64,000 bases of DNA from an uncultured Halomonas sp. (GCF_947501415.1 NZ_CANMVL010000005.1:45963-109962), one strand, 5' to 3'. Shown: positions 42,144 through 51,231, counted from the stretch's first letter. Program-made: numbers and translations. The notes: generated by a model not told the origin, from the sequence alone.

Positions 42144-44074
42144 CAGCGGCTCTCCTTGCGACGTAGGGGGGTGCGACGCTTGCCGCTCCTGGCCGAGCGT
42201 CCGGTGCTGCGGCGACCGCTGGTGCGTCGGGACGCCTTGGCCTCGGCGCCTTCGGCGTTGTGCAGTGCCTGGCGCAGGCGTCCGGCATCGGCCGCGCCAA
42301 GCAGGGTGCGCAGGTCGGCGACCAGCGACTCGAGGAAGGGAGCGGGGGCGGCGTCCTCTTCGGCGATGGCCCCCAGGCGCTGTTCCCATAGCGCGGTGCG
42401 TTCGGGGCGGCTGACCGCTTCGGGCAGTGAGGCGATCAGTGCGCTGCCCAGGCGGGTGGCACGCAGGGCCTTGCCATCACGCACCAGATACCCGCGTTCC
42501 ACCAGGGTCTCGATGATGCCGGCGCGAGTCGCCTCGGTGCCCAGGCCATCGTGTTCTCGCAGGGTGCGTCTCACGGTGGGGTCGTCGACGTAGCGGCCGA
42601 TGTTCATCATCGCCTTGATCAGGCTGGCGTCATTGAACGGCTCCGGCGGACGGGTCTCGCGATCCTCCACGCCGCTGTTCTGGACGCGACACCCCTCGCC
42701 CTCGCTGAGCGGCGGCAGCGGTGGTGCCTCGTCGCGGGTGGTGAACAGCGGCTTCCAGCCGGGGTCAAGGATCTCCTGACCCCGGGCACGGAACGTTTCC
42801 CCGAGGATCAAGAACTCCGCCTTCACGTCGCGGACGGAGAGCGGCGGATAGAACTGGGCGATCACGTTGCGGGCGATCAGCCGAAAGACGTTCGCCTCGG
42901 TGGCCGTGAGGCGTGCCATGTCCGCCGGGCGTCCGGTGGGCGCCAGGGCGTGGTGCGCGCCCACCTTGCTGTCACTCCAGGCTCGCGATCGGCGTGTGAA
43001 GTCGGCCCCGGCCAACCAGCTGCGCAGGATGGCATCTTCACGGCAGGCACCTTCCAGGGTGCCTCGGGCGGCGGCGAAATGCTCCTCGGGCAGATAGCGA
43101 CAGTCGGAGCGCGGGTAGGTGATCAGCTGATGGCGCTCATAGAGCGACTGGCAGGTGTCCAGCACGATCTTGGCGGAAATGCCATGGCGCCTGGCGGCAT
43201 CGACCTGCAGCGCCGACAGTGAGTAGGGCAGGGGAGCGGGCTGGCGCTTCTGCTGGGTCTCCAGCGCCATCAGTCGGCCCTCGGCCCCGGTCAGGCGCTC
43301 GGCGAGGCTGGCCGCGGGCTCCCGGGCCAGCAGGCGTCCCTGGTCGTCGAGCGGATGTTGGTCACCGGGTACCCACCAGGCGCGCAGCTCGCCCCGGGGC
43401 ACTGCAAGATCGGCCCACAATACGAAGAAGGGCCTGGGCGTGAAGCCACGGATCTCGGCGTCCCGGCGCACCACCAGGCCAAGCACCGGTGTCTGTACGC
43501 GGCCTACCGAGAGTACACCGTCATGACCGGCCTGACGGCCCGTAAGCGTCCAGGCCCGGGTCAGGTTGATGCCATATAGCCAGTCGGCGCGGGAGCGTGA
43601 TTCGGCGGCCCGGTAGAGTGGCTGGTAGCGCCGGTTGTCCTCCAGTCGCGACAGGGCCCGCTGAACGGCGGGGCGGTTGAGATCGCTGATCAGCAGTCGT
43701 GAGACCCTGCCCTTCCAGCCGAGGTATTCGATCACCTCCTGAACCAGCAGCTGGCCTTCGCGGTCGGGGTCACCGGCATGCACCACCTCGTTGGCGGTCT
43801 TGAGCAGCCTGCGAATCGCCGCCAGTTGGCCGCGAGCCTTGGGGCGAGGGGTGAGCTTCCAGTGCTTGGGCAGGATCGGCAGGGTGTCCAGCCGCCACTG
43901 TTTGAGGGCCGGGTCATAGGCGTCGGGAGGCGCCTGCTCCAGCAGGTGGCCGAGGCACCAGGTCACGGTGGAGTCGCCCACGACGATCGCTCCCTCCTGC
44001 TTGCGGGGGGAGCCGGGCAGGGCGTCGGCGATGGCCCGGGCCAGGCTGGGCTTCTCGGCGATGATCAGGCGCAT
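42143..44074 (-). CDS. topB: DNA topoisomerase III
   Basis: A 643-residue type IA topoisomerase starting MRLIIAEKPSLARAIADALP. The Toprim domain has AGDPDREGQLLVQEV, the central motif is LSVGRVQTPVLGLVVRRD, and the active-site tyrosine is in LITYPRSDCRYLP. The C-terminal tail is Arg/Lys-rich. It decatenates DNA and resolves recombination intermediates. Length is close to E. coli TopB (653). Divergent from the ABC1-kinase gene. Confidence 0.95.
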   Translation of the reverse strand: MRLIIAEKPSLARAIADALPGSPRKQEGAIVVGDSTVTWCLGHLLEQAPPDAYDPALKQWRLDTLPILPKHWKLTPRPKARGQLAAIRRLLKTANEVVHAGDPDREGQLLVQEVIEYLGWKGRVSRLLISDLNRPAVQRALSRLEDNRRYQPLYRAAESRSRADWLYGINLTRAWTLTGRQAGHDGVLSVGRVQTPVLGLVVRRDAEIRGFTPRPFFVLWADLAVPRGELRAWWVPGDQHPLDDQGRLLAREPAASLAERLTGAEGRLMALETQQKRQPAPLPYSLSALQVDAARRHGISAKIVLDTCQSLYERHQLITYPRSDCRYLPEEHFAAARGTLEGACREDAILRSWLAGADFTRRSRAWSDSKVGAHHALAPTGRPADMARLTATEANVFRLIARNVIAQFYPPLSVRDVKAEFLILGETFRARGQEILDPGWKPLFTTRDEAPPLPPLSEGEGCRVQNSGVEDRETRPPEPFNDASLIKAMMNIGRYVDDPTVRRTLREHDGLGTEATRAGIIETLVERGYLVRDGKALRATRLGSALIASLPEAVSRPERTALWEQRLGAIAEEDAAPAPFLESLVADLRTLLGAADAGRLRQALHNAEGAEAKASRRTSGRRSTGRSARSGKRRTPLRRKESR

Positions 44075-44193
44075 GGCAGCCTCGCTTGCGGTGAGAATTG
44101 AGGATTCTTCCAGTGTTACCGACGCTTGGCTAGGTGTTGCATTGCGATTGTGGTGTACAATTGTTGTATCATTATTCTCATGGGGTCCGGGCG

Positions 44194-45444
44194 ATGCGCG
44201 AGCGAGGCAGAACACGCCGGTTGATGGGGCTGGGAGCGCGCACCGGTGGCGCGCTGTTGCGGACTCGCCTGGGCGGGCAGGCCAACTGGCGGGCCCTGGG
44301 AGAGGCGCTGTTCGAGGGGCTCTCCGAACTCAAAGGGCCGGCCATGAAACTGGCCCAGATCATGTCCCAGTGGGACGACCTGCTGCCTCCAGACCTTGCC
44401 GAGGAGTTGGCCAGGTTGCAGCGCCAGGCCGAACCGATGCCCTGGGAGTCGATCCGCCACACCCTGGATGATCACTATGGCGATATCGACAAGGTGTTTC
44501 GCGAGGTCGAGACACGCCCCTTCGCCAGCGCCTCTATGGGCCAGGTGCATCGCGCGGTGACGCATGAGGGGGAGACGCTGGTGCTCAAGGTGCAGTATAC
44601 GGGGCTCGCCGAGGTGCTGGAGGGAGATCTCGCTCAGGTCCGCCGCCTGATGCGTCTCGGGCGGTGGTTCAAGGTGTCTCAGGCGCGACTCGATGCGCTG
44701 TTCGAGGAACTGGCGGCGAGCCTGCGCGGAGAGCTGGACTACTGCGCCGAGGCCGAGGCACTGGCGCGCTATCGACAGCGCTATGCCGACTGGCCGGGCG
44801 TGGTGATTCCCGAGCCTCTGCCGGCCTACTCCGGTGAGCGCGTGCTGGCCATGCGCCATGTGCCGGGCATCCCGCTGCGTGACCTGGAGACGGCGGATGA
44901 CGCCACGCGTCAGCGCATCGCCGCCACCCTGGCCGACTGGCTCACCGAGGAGTTCTTCACACATGGCGAGCTGCATGCCGACCCCCATGCCGGCAACTTC
45001 GCCGCCGATGACCAGGCTCGGCTGGTGATCTACGACCTGGGGGCGGTGATCCCGGTGCCTGACGAGCGGCTCAAGGCGATGATGCATCTGCTCGACGCCA
45101 CCTTGCAGGGGAATGCCATGGCCATGGATAGTGCCCTGCTCGAGCTGGGTGGCCGTCAGGGGCAGGGCGCGCCCCTGTCGCTTTACCGAGAGGCGGCGGA
45201 GGCCGTCTCGGCGCTCTTCGCCCCCGGCGAGCAGGACTTTGGCGATGTGCGCGTGCATCGTCGCCTGCGTGAGCTATCACCCAAGGTATGGGCGGCCATG
45301 GATCGCCTGCAGCCGCCCGCCGATACCCTACTGCTGTCGCGAACCCTCAACGGTCACTACTGGAACCTGGTGCGCCTCGGCGCCCGGCTCGATATGCAGG
45401 CCCGCACCGCACCGCTGTTAGCCTGGGCGCGTCAGCAGGGGTGA
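44194..45444 (+). CDS. ABC1/UbiB-family atypical kinase
   Basis: A 416-residue cytosolic protein starting at ATG 44194. Motifs of the UbiB/ADCK family: the KxGQ-type motif appears as GPAMKLAQIMSQWDDLLPP, the A-rich loop as FASASMGQVHRA, the VAIK lysine as LVLKVQYTG, the catalytic loop as HGELHADPHAGNF, and the metal-binding DFG as IYDLGAV. It lacks C-terminal membrane helices and is shorter than UbiB (about 546), and is not next to ubiquinone genes. So it is an accessory ABC1 kinase of unknown substrate, not UbiB itself. A weak promoter (TTGCGA/TATCAT, 19-bp spacing) precedes it. Confidence 0.8.
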   Translation: MRERGRTRRLMGLGARTGGALLRTRLGGQANWRALGEALFEGLSELKGPAMKLAQIMSQWDDLLPPDLAEELARLQRQAEPMPWESIRHTLDDHYGDIDKVFREVETRPFASASMGQVHRAVTHEGETLVLKVQYTGLAEVLEGDLAQVRRLMRLGRWFKVSQARLDALFEELAASLRGELDYCAEAEALARYRQRYADWPGVVIPEPLPAYSGERVLAMRHVPGIPLRDLETADDATRQRIAATLADWLTEEFFTHGELHADPHAGNFAADDQARLVIYDLGAVIPVPDERLKAMMHLLDATLQGNAMAMDSALLELGGRQGQGAPLSLYREAAEAVSALFAPGEQDFGDVRVHRRLRELSPKVWAAMDRLQPPADTLLLSRTLNGHYWNLVRLGARLDMQARTAPLLAWARQQG

Positions 45445-45455
45445 CACTCTTAGCC

Positions 45456-45590
45456 CGCTGCGATAGCGAAAGGCGCCGGGGACAGGTCGTAGAGGGGGTC
45501 CTATGCCAGGGAAGGCATCGGTAGCGCCCAGGGAAGGGTTCACAGCACCCCCCTCGGCGGTCCGGCGCTCCGGGGCCCGTCGCCGGACTT
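45456..45590. repeat. Intergenic repeat-like element with inverted ends
   Basis: The gap between the ABC1 kinase and SEC-C genes carries a palindrome-rich block: GCGATAGCG followed by GGCGCCGGGGACA, then CCAGGGAAGG-type repeats and the perfect inverted pair GTCCGGCG (45560-45567)/CGCCGGAC (45581-45588). It shares GCGATAGCG, GGGGACA and GGTCCGGCG with the 59-bp repeat at 41,075. It resembles intergenic elements I associate with Halomonadaceae, unverified here. Confidence 0.5.
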
Positions 45591-45682
45591 GAGCTAGACG
45601 GCCGCCTAGGCAGGTGCTAGCGGCTGCCAAGCCCCCCGGCGGGCTGGTAGACTGTGCCGTTTTCCGGACGGTGGAGTGCGCA

Positions 45683-47515
45683 ATGCTGGCGGTATGGGTG
45701 GAACAGCTGCTGGGATTTGCCTCGGGGGCGCTCAAGGCGATTCGCCAGGATGAGCGCTATCCGGCGCTGATGGTCTGGGCGCGGGAAGAGGGGCCCCGAC
45801 TGGTGGGCGGCGATCTGTCACTGGCCCAGGCGCTGGCGCCGGAGCTGTGGTCACAGACGCCCCTGGCGCGCCTGGACTTCCGCTGCGAACCGCTGGCGCG
45901 CCCCGGGCGAAACGAGCCCTGCTGGTGTGACTCCGGTCGCAAGACCAAACACTGCTGTGGCTCGGTGTCGCTGCCCGGCTCGGTGCCCGAGCACCTGATG
46001 TGGATGCTCTCGTTGCGCGACTGGAAGGGCGATACCCTCAAGGCGGCGCTGGACAGCGGCCGTGCCCCCGCCCAGGCGCTGCTCGAGGCGGGGCTGATCG
46101 CGGCCGAGACCGGCCAGCGCGGCCGCGCCCAGCAGATTCTCGAGTCACTCTTCGAACGTGGTGACTGGTCTCGACTGCCTGAGCAGGCCGAGCCCGCCTT
46201 CGAGATCCTGATCGACCTCTTCCAGGAGCGCGGGTTTCATCGCAAGCGCGAGGCGCTTCTCGATGCGGTGCTCGAGCATGGCCCGCTGTTCCTGCGCGGA
46301 GTGGCGCTGGAGCGCCTGTGTCTGATGCATCTCGACAACGACGACCTGGACAGTGCCCGGGCGGCCTTCGTGCGTGCCCAGCAGGCGCTGCCGGACTCGC
46401 CGACCCTGGCCTATATCGAGGCCATGCTGCTGCTGCACGAGGGGCACGAGCAGGAGGCCGCCGAGCGAGCGAGTTTCTGGTTTCGTCGTCTGGCACGCCA
46501 GGGGGATCTGGCGCCGGAGCAGCTGCAGTTCCTCGCCGACCTGGCCGAGAACCCCGGTGCCACCCTGGCCGAGCAGCTGCTCAATGCCGAGGAAGACCTG
46601 GCCGAGCCGCTGGCATCGCTGCAGGCGCTTCTCGAGGAGCTCCCGACCGCCCCGCGCCTGGCCGTGTCATGTAGCGGGGAGGGACGGCTCGAATATCACA
46701 CCACTGCCCGCGAGGACACCCTGCACGCCGCCTGGCGTCGGGTCTTTCCGGTATCGGGGGTATCCGACTCCCCCCTGGGGCTCGATGATGATCCCTGGCC
46801 CGCTGCCGCGGAGTGGCTGCCCGAGCTCTGTCGCCATCCGGAGTGGCTGGATGCGCCGGCAGTCGTCCAGGAACTGACCCTGGCGCTGACCTCGCGCTTC
46901 GGCAGCCTGCCCTGGATGGCACCGAGTCTGTTCGTGCCGCTTGCCGTTCGGGTGGAGCGCTGGCTGGAGCAGGTAGCGGCCGAGGGGCCGGGCACCCTGG
47001 CCTGGGAAGATGCCGACAACACGCTGCTATTGCGGACGGGGCTTGCGTTGGTGGTCGGCATGGAGCGCGGGGCGCGGGAGCGCTCACGACGGCTCGCCGA
47101 AGGCCTGCTGGCCCTGGATAGCCATGACAGCCTGGGGCTTCGCGAGCTGGTGCTCGACCAGCTGTTGCGGGACGGACGCGACAGCGAGGCGCTGGCACTC
47201 AGTGAGCAGCCACCGGAAGCCGAGGCCGAGGGGCCGGTGCTGGGCGTGCTGATGGGCCGTGCCCTGGCACTCTATCGCCTCGACCGGCTCGAGGAGGCGG
47301 CCCAGGCGCTGGAGGAGACTCATGCCCACAATGCTCACGCGGTGAAGCTGATGTGCGGCGACAGCTCGGCGCCGCCGACGCCAGTGGGCGAGGATGGCCC
47401 GGTCGAGCCGGGCAGCCGGGCCGAGGCCTGGCAGTATCGCACCCTGATGCGCGATCAGTGGCGGGCCACACCGGGGGCCCTGGCGTGGCTGCAGGAGTGG
47501 CTCAGCCGGTGCTGA
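45683..47515 (+). CDS. SEC-C motif protein with helical-repeat region
   Basis: A 610-residue protein from ATG 45683 (GGTGGAG upstream). Near residues 74-93 is a SEC-C zinc motif, RPGRNEPCWCDSGRKTKHCC, as at the end of SecA. Residues about 110-330 form alpha-hairpin, TPR-like repeats (for example RGRAQQILESLFERGDW and SARAAFVRAQQALPD). The remainder is helical and acidic. The combination suggests a scaffold or adaptor. No catalytic domain is seen; function unknown. Convergent with ampG. Confidence 0.75.
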   Translation: MLAVWVEQLLGFASGALKAIRQDERYPALMVWAREEGPRLVGGDLSLAQALAPELWSQTPLARLDFRCEPLARPGRNEPCWCDSGRKTKHCCGSVSLPGSVPEHLMWMLSLRDWKGDTLKAALDSGRAPAQALLEAGLIAAETGQRGRAQQILESLFERGDWSRLPEQAEPAFEILIDLFQERGFHRKREALLDAVLEHGPLFLRGVALERLCLMHLDNDDLDSARAAFVRAQQALPDSPTLAYIEAMLLLHEGHEQEAAERASFWFRRLARQGDLAPEQLQFLADLAENPGATLAEQLLNAEEDLAEPLASLQALLEELPTAPRLAVSCSGEGRLEYHTTAREDTLHAAWRRVFPVSGVSDSPLGLDDDPWPAAAEWLPELCRHPEWLDAPAVVQELTLALTSRFGSLPWMAPSLFVPLAVRVERWLEQVAAEGPGTLAWEDADNTLLLRTGLALVVGMERGARERSRRLAEGLLALDSHDSLGLRELVLDQLLRDGRDSEALALSEQPPEAEAEGPVLGVLMGRALALYRLDRLEEAAQALEETHAHNAHAVKLMCGDSSAPPTPVGEDGPVEPGSRAEAWQYRTLMRDQWRATPGALAWLQEWLSRC

Positions 47516-47577
47516 GCCATTCTGCCATGTAGGAGGCCGGCCCTGCCGGGCGAATGGCGCCGCCAGGCGCCCGGTAT

Positions 47578-48945
47578 TCATGCTCTCGATGCTTCAGGGG
47601 CTGGCATCAGCTCACGGTCGCGGCTGATCCAGAGTGCCAGCAGCACCGCCGGAATCCCCATGACGGCGGAGATCAGGAAGAAGGTGGCATAGCCCTCGAC
47701 CTCGACGACTAGCCCGCCGAAGCCGCTCAGAAACTTGCCTGGCAGGGTCATCAGCGACGAGAACAGCGCGTACTGCGTCGCGGTGTAGGCCCTCGAGGTC
47801 AAGCTGGAGAGGAAGGCGATAAAGACCGCGCTTGCCAGGCCGTTGGCCAGGTTGTCCCCGACGATGGCCATGACCAGCATGGGCAGGCTCTGGCCGGTCA
47901 GCGCCAGGGCGCTGAACAGCAGATTGGTCAATGCGGCGGCCGTGGCGCCGAGCACCAGGAGCGGCCCGATGCCGTAGCGTGCCACCAGCAGCCCCCCCAG
48001 CATGCCCCCACCGATGCTCATGGCGATACCAAACGCATTGGTGACGTTGGCGATCTCCTTGAGCGTGAAGCCCAGGTCGATATAGAGCGGGTTGGCCATG
48101 GACGCCATGGCCAGGTCGCTGATGCGGAATACCGCCACGAAGAGCAGCAGCCACAGGGCCTTGTGCCGATAGCGGGCAAAGAAGTCGGTGAAGGGACAGA
48201 CGATGGCGCCGATCACCCAGGCACCCAGGCGCCGCAGGAGCTTGGGTCTTCCGCGGCTGGCCCGCAGGAAGGCCCGTACCCGCGGCTCGCGCACCAGCTG
48301 GGTACTCAGCGAGAGCCGCTCGGGTTCGGGGCGCACCAGCACCGTGATGATCCCGATGCCCACCAGCGCCGCCATGGTCAGATAGGCGGCCTCCCAGGAG
48401 AGCCAGGAGGCGACATAGAGCGCCCCCGCACCGGCCGCCAGCAGGCCACCACGGTAGCCGATGATATAGGTGGAGGCCATGGCCGCCTGGATGTCTTCGG
48501 GCGCCGACTCGATGCGGAAGGCATCAATGGCGATATCCTGGGTGGCACTGCCGAAGGCGACCAGCAGGGCGAAGGCGGCCACCAGGGGCAGCTGCCCGAG
48601 CGGGTTGACTCCGGCGAGCCCCACCAGTCCGGCGACGATCATCGCCTGAGCCAGCAGCATCCAGCCGCGGCGCTGGCCGAGGCGGCGAGTCAGCAACGGC
48701 AGTGGTAGGCGGTCCACTACAGGCGCCCAGAAGAACTTGATCGAATAGAGCATGCCGATCCAGGCGAAGAAGCCGATCGCGGCCACCTCGACTCCGTCGC
48801 TGCGCAGCCAGGCCGACAGCGTGGAGAACACCAGCAGGAAGGGCAGGCCGGCGGAGAAGCCCAGGAACAGCATGGTGATGACAGGCGCACGCAGATAGAT
48901 CGCCAGGGCATCTCGCCAGCTTCTCTGCACGGTAGGCGTCGGCAT
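47578..48945 (-). CDS. ampG: AmpG-type muropeptide permease
   Basis: A 455-residue major-facilitator protein with about twelve membrane helices. It carries the AmpG pattern: VITMLFLGFSAGLPFLLVFS, a WLRSDGVEVAAIGFF loop, FFWAPVVDR and the hallmark SATQDIAIDAFRIE near residues 133-146. It imports anhydromuropeptides for cell-wall recycling. AAGGAGA lies before the ATG at 48945. Divergent from rfaH. Confidence 0.88.
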   Translation of the reverse strand: MPTPTVQRSWRDALAIYLRAPVITMLFLGFSAGLPFLLVFSTLSAWLRSDGVEVAAIGFFAWIGMLYSIKFFWAPVVDRLPLPLLTRRLGQRRGWMLLAQAMIVAGLVGLAGVNPLGQLPLVAAFALLVAFGSATQDIAIDAFRIESAPEDIQAAMASTYIIGYRGGLLAAGAGALYVASWLSWEAAYLTMAALVGIGIITVLVRPEPERLSLSTQLVREPRVRAFLRASRGRPKLLRRLGAWVIGAIVCPFTDFFARYRHKALWLLLFVAVFRISDLAMASMANPLYIDLGFTLKEIANVTNAFGIAMSIGGGMLGGLLVARYGIGPLLVLGATAAALTNLLFSALALTGQSLPMLVMAIVGDNLANGLASAVFIAFLSSLTSRAYTATQYALFSSLMTLPGKFLSGFGGLVVEVEGYATFFLISAVMGIPAVLLALWISRDRELMPAPEASRA

Positions 48946-49082
48946 GGGGCTCTCCTTGCAACGGTGTTAGAATCCTTGCCTCTTTCGCCGGGCGCCCGGC
49001 CCGCAAGCGGGGCGCACAAGCAACGAGCGATTGTTGCAGAGCCCCGGCAGTGATACCAGCATCCAGAGCGACGGGAGACCCC

Positions 49083-49616
49083 ATGAAGGAGAGCGATACG
49101 ATCCGCCAGGAAGAGGATGCGGCCGTGCCGCGCTGGTATGTGATCCAGTGCAAGGGGGGCGAATCCTTTCGCGCCACCGAGAATCTGCTCAACCAGGGCT
49201 TCGAGGTCTTCCATCCGGTACTCGACGTTCAGAAGAAGCGCCGCGGCAAGCTGACCTGGGTCACCGAGCCGCTGTTTCCCTACTATCTGTTTATTCGCCT
49301 CGACCGGCTGGTCAGCAACTGGCGGCCGATCCGCTCCACCCGGGGCGTATTGAAACTGGTCACCTTCGGCGATACGCCGGTCGCCGTGGATGACAGCCTG
49401 GTGGCGACCCTGCGCGACAAGGGTAACGAGCGCGATCAGGATGCCAACTTCTATTTCCAGGCCGGCGAGGTGGTGCAGATCACTGAAGGGCCCTTCAAGG
49501 AGCTGCAGGCGGTGTTCGAGAGCCACAAGGGGGAGGAGCGCGCCATCGTGCTGCTCAACATGCTGCAGCGTCAGCAGCGCCTGGAGATGCCGGTCGCCAA
49601 TCTACGGCGCGGCTAG
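49083..49616 (+). CDS. rfaH: Transcription factor RfaH (NusG paralogue)
   Basis: A 177-residue protein starting at ATG 49083. The NGN domain shows WYVIQCKGGESFRATENLLN, then EVFHPVL and the LFPYYLFIRLD core strand; the C-terminal KOW domain has GEVVQITEGPFKELQAVFES. This is the RfaH/NusG-paralogue layout that suppresses pausing and termination in long envelope operons. No ops element was noticed in the window. The standard NusG is normally next to secE, so this paralogue is the better call. Confidence 0.85.
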   Translation: MKESDTIRQEEDAAVPRWYVIQCKGGESFRATENLLNQGFEVFHPVLDVQKKRRGKLTWVTEPLFPYYLFIRLDRLVSNWRPIRSTRGVLKLVTFGDTPVAVDDSLVATLRDKGNERDQDANFYFQAGEVVQITEGPFKELQAVFESHKGEERAIVLLNMLQRQQRLEMPVANLRRG

Positions 49617-49663
49617 GTCGCCCTCGCCCAGTCACGTTATCCCCTCCCACTCAGGAGAAGCCC

Positions 49664-50170
49664 ATGACCATCGCTCCCCAGTGTGTCGTCACGCTGCACT
49701 ATGTGCTGGTTGATGCCGGCGGCCAGGTCCTCGATGACTCCCGCGCCCGTCAGCAGCCCCTCGAATACCTGCACGGCCATCACAACATCGTCGCCGGGCT
49801 GGAGCGTGCCCTGGATAGCCAGGCAGAAGGGGCCGAACTGACTGTGACATTGATGCCCGCCGAGGCCTATGGCCTGCGTAACGAGGCCCTCAAGCGCGAG
49901 GTGGGGCGGGACGCCTTCCCGGTGCCCGAGCTATCGCCTGGCATGCGTTTCCAGACCCCCGGCGATGATGGCCCCCAGATCGTCACCGTCCTGGAGGTGC
50001 GCGACGACAGCGTGCTGATCGACACCAACCACCCCCTGGCCGGTCAAACCCTGCGCTATGAACTCGAGGTGCTGACGGTTCGCGATGCCACCCGTGCCGA
50101 GCTCGCCAAGGGACACCCGCTGCCCCCCGACACGGATCACACCCAGGTCGAGGACAAGAAGTTGCTCTGA
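49664..50170 (+). CDS. SlyD-type FKBP peptidyl-prolyl isomerase
   Basis: A 168-residue FKBP starting after an AGGAG. It has the SlyD pattern: short FKBP strands (VTLHYVLVDAGG), HNIVAGLERALDSQAEG, an inserted flap segment, then DTNHPLAGQTLRYELEVL, which closes the domain. The tail is short and acidic, without the histidine/cysteine-rich extension of E. coli SlyD, so it is closer to SlpA or FKBP-type SlyD. It catalyses prolyl isomerisation and acts as a chaperone. Confidence 0.88.
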   Translation: MTIAPQCVVTLHYVLVDAGGQVLDDSRARQQPLEYLHGHHNIVAGLERALDSQAEGAELTVTLMPAEAYGLRNEALKREVGRDAFPVPELSPGMRFQTPGDDGPQIVTVLEVRDDSVLIDTNHPLAGQTLRYELEVLTVRDATRAELAKGHPLPPDTDHTQVEDKKLL

Positions 50171-50173
50171 AAA

Positions 50174-50187
50174 CTGACCTGAATCAA
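50174..50187. promoter_or_regulatory. Second, weaker FNR/ANR site
   Basis: CTGACCTGAATCAA: one perfect half (ATCAA) and one diverged half (CTGAC), 8 of 10 conserved positions. Its centre is 50 bp upstream of the main site at 50224, about five helical turns, i.e. near -91.5. The two sites are inverted repeats with one mismatch. Confidence 0.5.
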
Positions 50188-50223
50188 TTGCCTGATGGCT
50201 CCCGGCAGGCGTAGGAGCGTAAC

Positions 50224-50265
50224 TTGATTCAGATCAGAATTCCCCCTGCCGTTCCGGCTTACAGT
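50224..50265 (+). promoter_or_regulatory. FNR/ANR-dependent promoter of the CcoM-like gene
   Basis: The box TTGAT TCAG ATCAG (50224-50237) matches the FNR/ANR consensus TTGATnnnnATCAA in 9 of 10 positions. A -10 TACAGT lies at 50260-50265, placing the start near 50272 and the box centre at about -41.5, the exact class II geometry. Confidence 0.75.
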
Positions 50266-50299
50266 GGGCTCAACACATCAGGGCGGGGAGGAGATCAAC

Positions 50300-50410
50300 A
50301 TGTATCTGGATGACGCTGTCGTCTTCGGGTTAGTTACCGTCGCGATGATGATCGCTTTCATGGGTGGCTGGATCACCTTCATCGTGCGGGATCACCGCAA
50401 GAAGCGCTGA
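50300..50410 (+). CDS. ccoM: CcoM-like single-span membrane peptide
   Basis: A 36-residue peptide behind AGGAGAT, starting at ATG 50300. One membrane helix covers residues 7-29 (VVFGLVTVAMMIAFMGGWIT), then the positively charged end RDHRKKR. Size and pattern (acidic start, one helix, basic end) match the CcoM subunit of cbb3-type cytochrome oxidase described in Pseudomonas stutzeri. The FNR/ANR promoter in front of it fits a microaerobic respiratory role. Assignment is by resemblance, since so short a sequence has little signal. A strong terminator follows. Confidence 0.6.
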   Translation: MYLDDAVVFGLVTVAMMIAFMGGWITFIVRDHRKKR

Positions 50411-50461
50411 AGTCAGTCACGGCACGAGTCGTCAGGGGAGGGGGGAGTCATCCCCCCAGTG

Positions 50462-50490
50462 GGCCGACCTTCACGGGTCGGCCTTTTTTT
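50462..50490 (+). terminator. Terminator after the CcoM-like gene
   Basis: Stem GGCCGACC/GGTCGGCC (8 bp, 6-nt loop) followed by seven T. It also faces the convergent transglycosylase gene. Confidence 0.9.
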
Positions 50491-50517
50491 GCTTATTCGA
50501 TTTTGGCTCTTCGCCGA

Positions 50518-51231
50518 TCAGCGCGTGATCGCCAGGCGTTCCTCGGCGGGGCGCCAGTGGCGCTGCCAGGCGCGCATCACCCGCTCCGGGTACCAGGTCT
50601 TGCCCAGGCTGCCATTGTAGCGGGCCAGTGCGTCGGTGAGGTCACCGTTCTCCACCGCCAGATAGTGGGCTAGAATCGTGCAGCCATAGCGCAGATTGCG
50701 CCAGGGGTCCTTGAGATCATCGGCAGGCAGGCCCAGCTCGCGGATCCAGAATGGCATGATCTGCATCAGCCCAACCGCCCCGGCAGAGGAGACCGCGTCG
50801 ATTCGAAAGGCGCTCTCCACCTGGATCAGGGCCAGCACCAGCTCGGGAGGCAGGCCCGCCAGCGTTGCCTCGTGATAGACCCGGCGCAGCAGCTCGCGGC
50901 GCAGCCCCGGCTCCTTGATATAGCGCTCGAGCGAGGGCTCCATGGCGTTGAGCCATTGACGCGCGGCCCATACCTCGGCCGGTGGGCGAGGGCGGGAGAG
51001 CGCCTCATCGAGGGTGGTGCGCAGGGTGTGCGGCGCGGGCGGCAGTGGCTGGACCAGCAACGGCTTGCCGTCGGCCGCGAGCGCGCTCAGGAAGCCCTGC
51101 TCGTCGGCCGCTGACGCCGTGGCCAGCCACCCGCCTATCACCAGGGCGACAAGCGGGCGCTGCGCGTTAACCCAGCTGAACCTTCTGACGTAGGAAGTCG
51201 AGGATCTCCCCGGCCGGCACCATGGTGGCAT
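50518..51231 (-). CDS. Lytic transglycosylase (SLT domain)
   Basis: A 237-residue protein. The SLT domain begins near residue 110: [20 protein letters not shown] with the catalytic glutamate in ESAF, then [18 protein letters not shown] and [15 protein letters not shown] with the ARYNGS block. It cleaves glycan strands with 1,6-anhydro ring formation. The most likely start is ATG 51231; a signal-like hydrophobic segment ([16 protein letters not shown]) then begins near residue 26. This places its start inside the end of proS (65-bp overlap), so it is probably coupled to proS. Confidence 0.8.
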   Translation of the reverse strand: MPPWCRPGRSSTSYVRRFSWVNAQRPLVALVIGGWLATASAADEQGFLSALAADGKPLLVQPLPPAPHTLRTTLDEALSRPRPPAEVWAARQWLNAMEPSLERYIKEPGLRRELLRRVYHEATLAGLPPELVLALIQVESAFRIDAVSSAGAVGLMQIMPFWIRELGLPADDLKDPWRNLRYGCTILAHYLAVENGDLTDALARYNGSLGKTWYPERVMRAWQRHWRPAEERLAITR

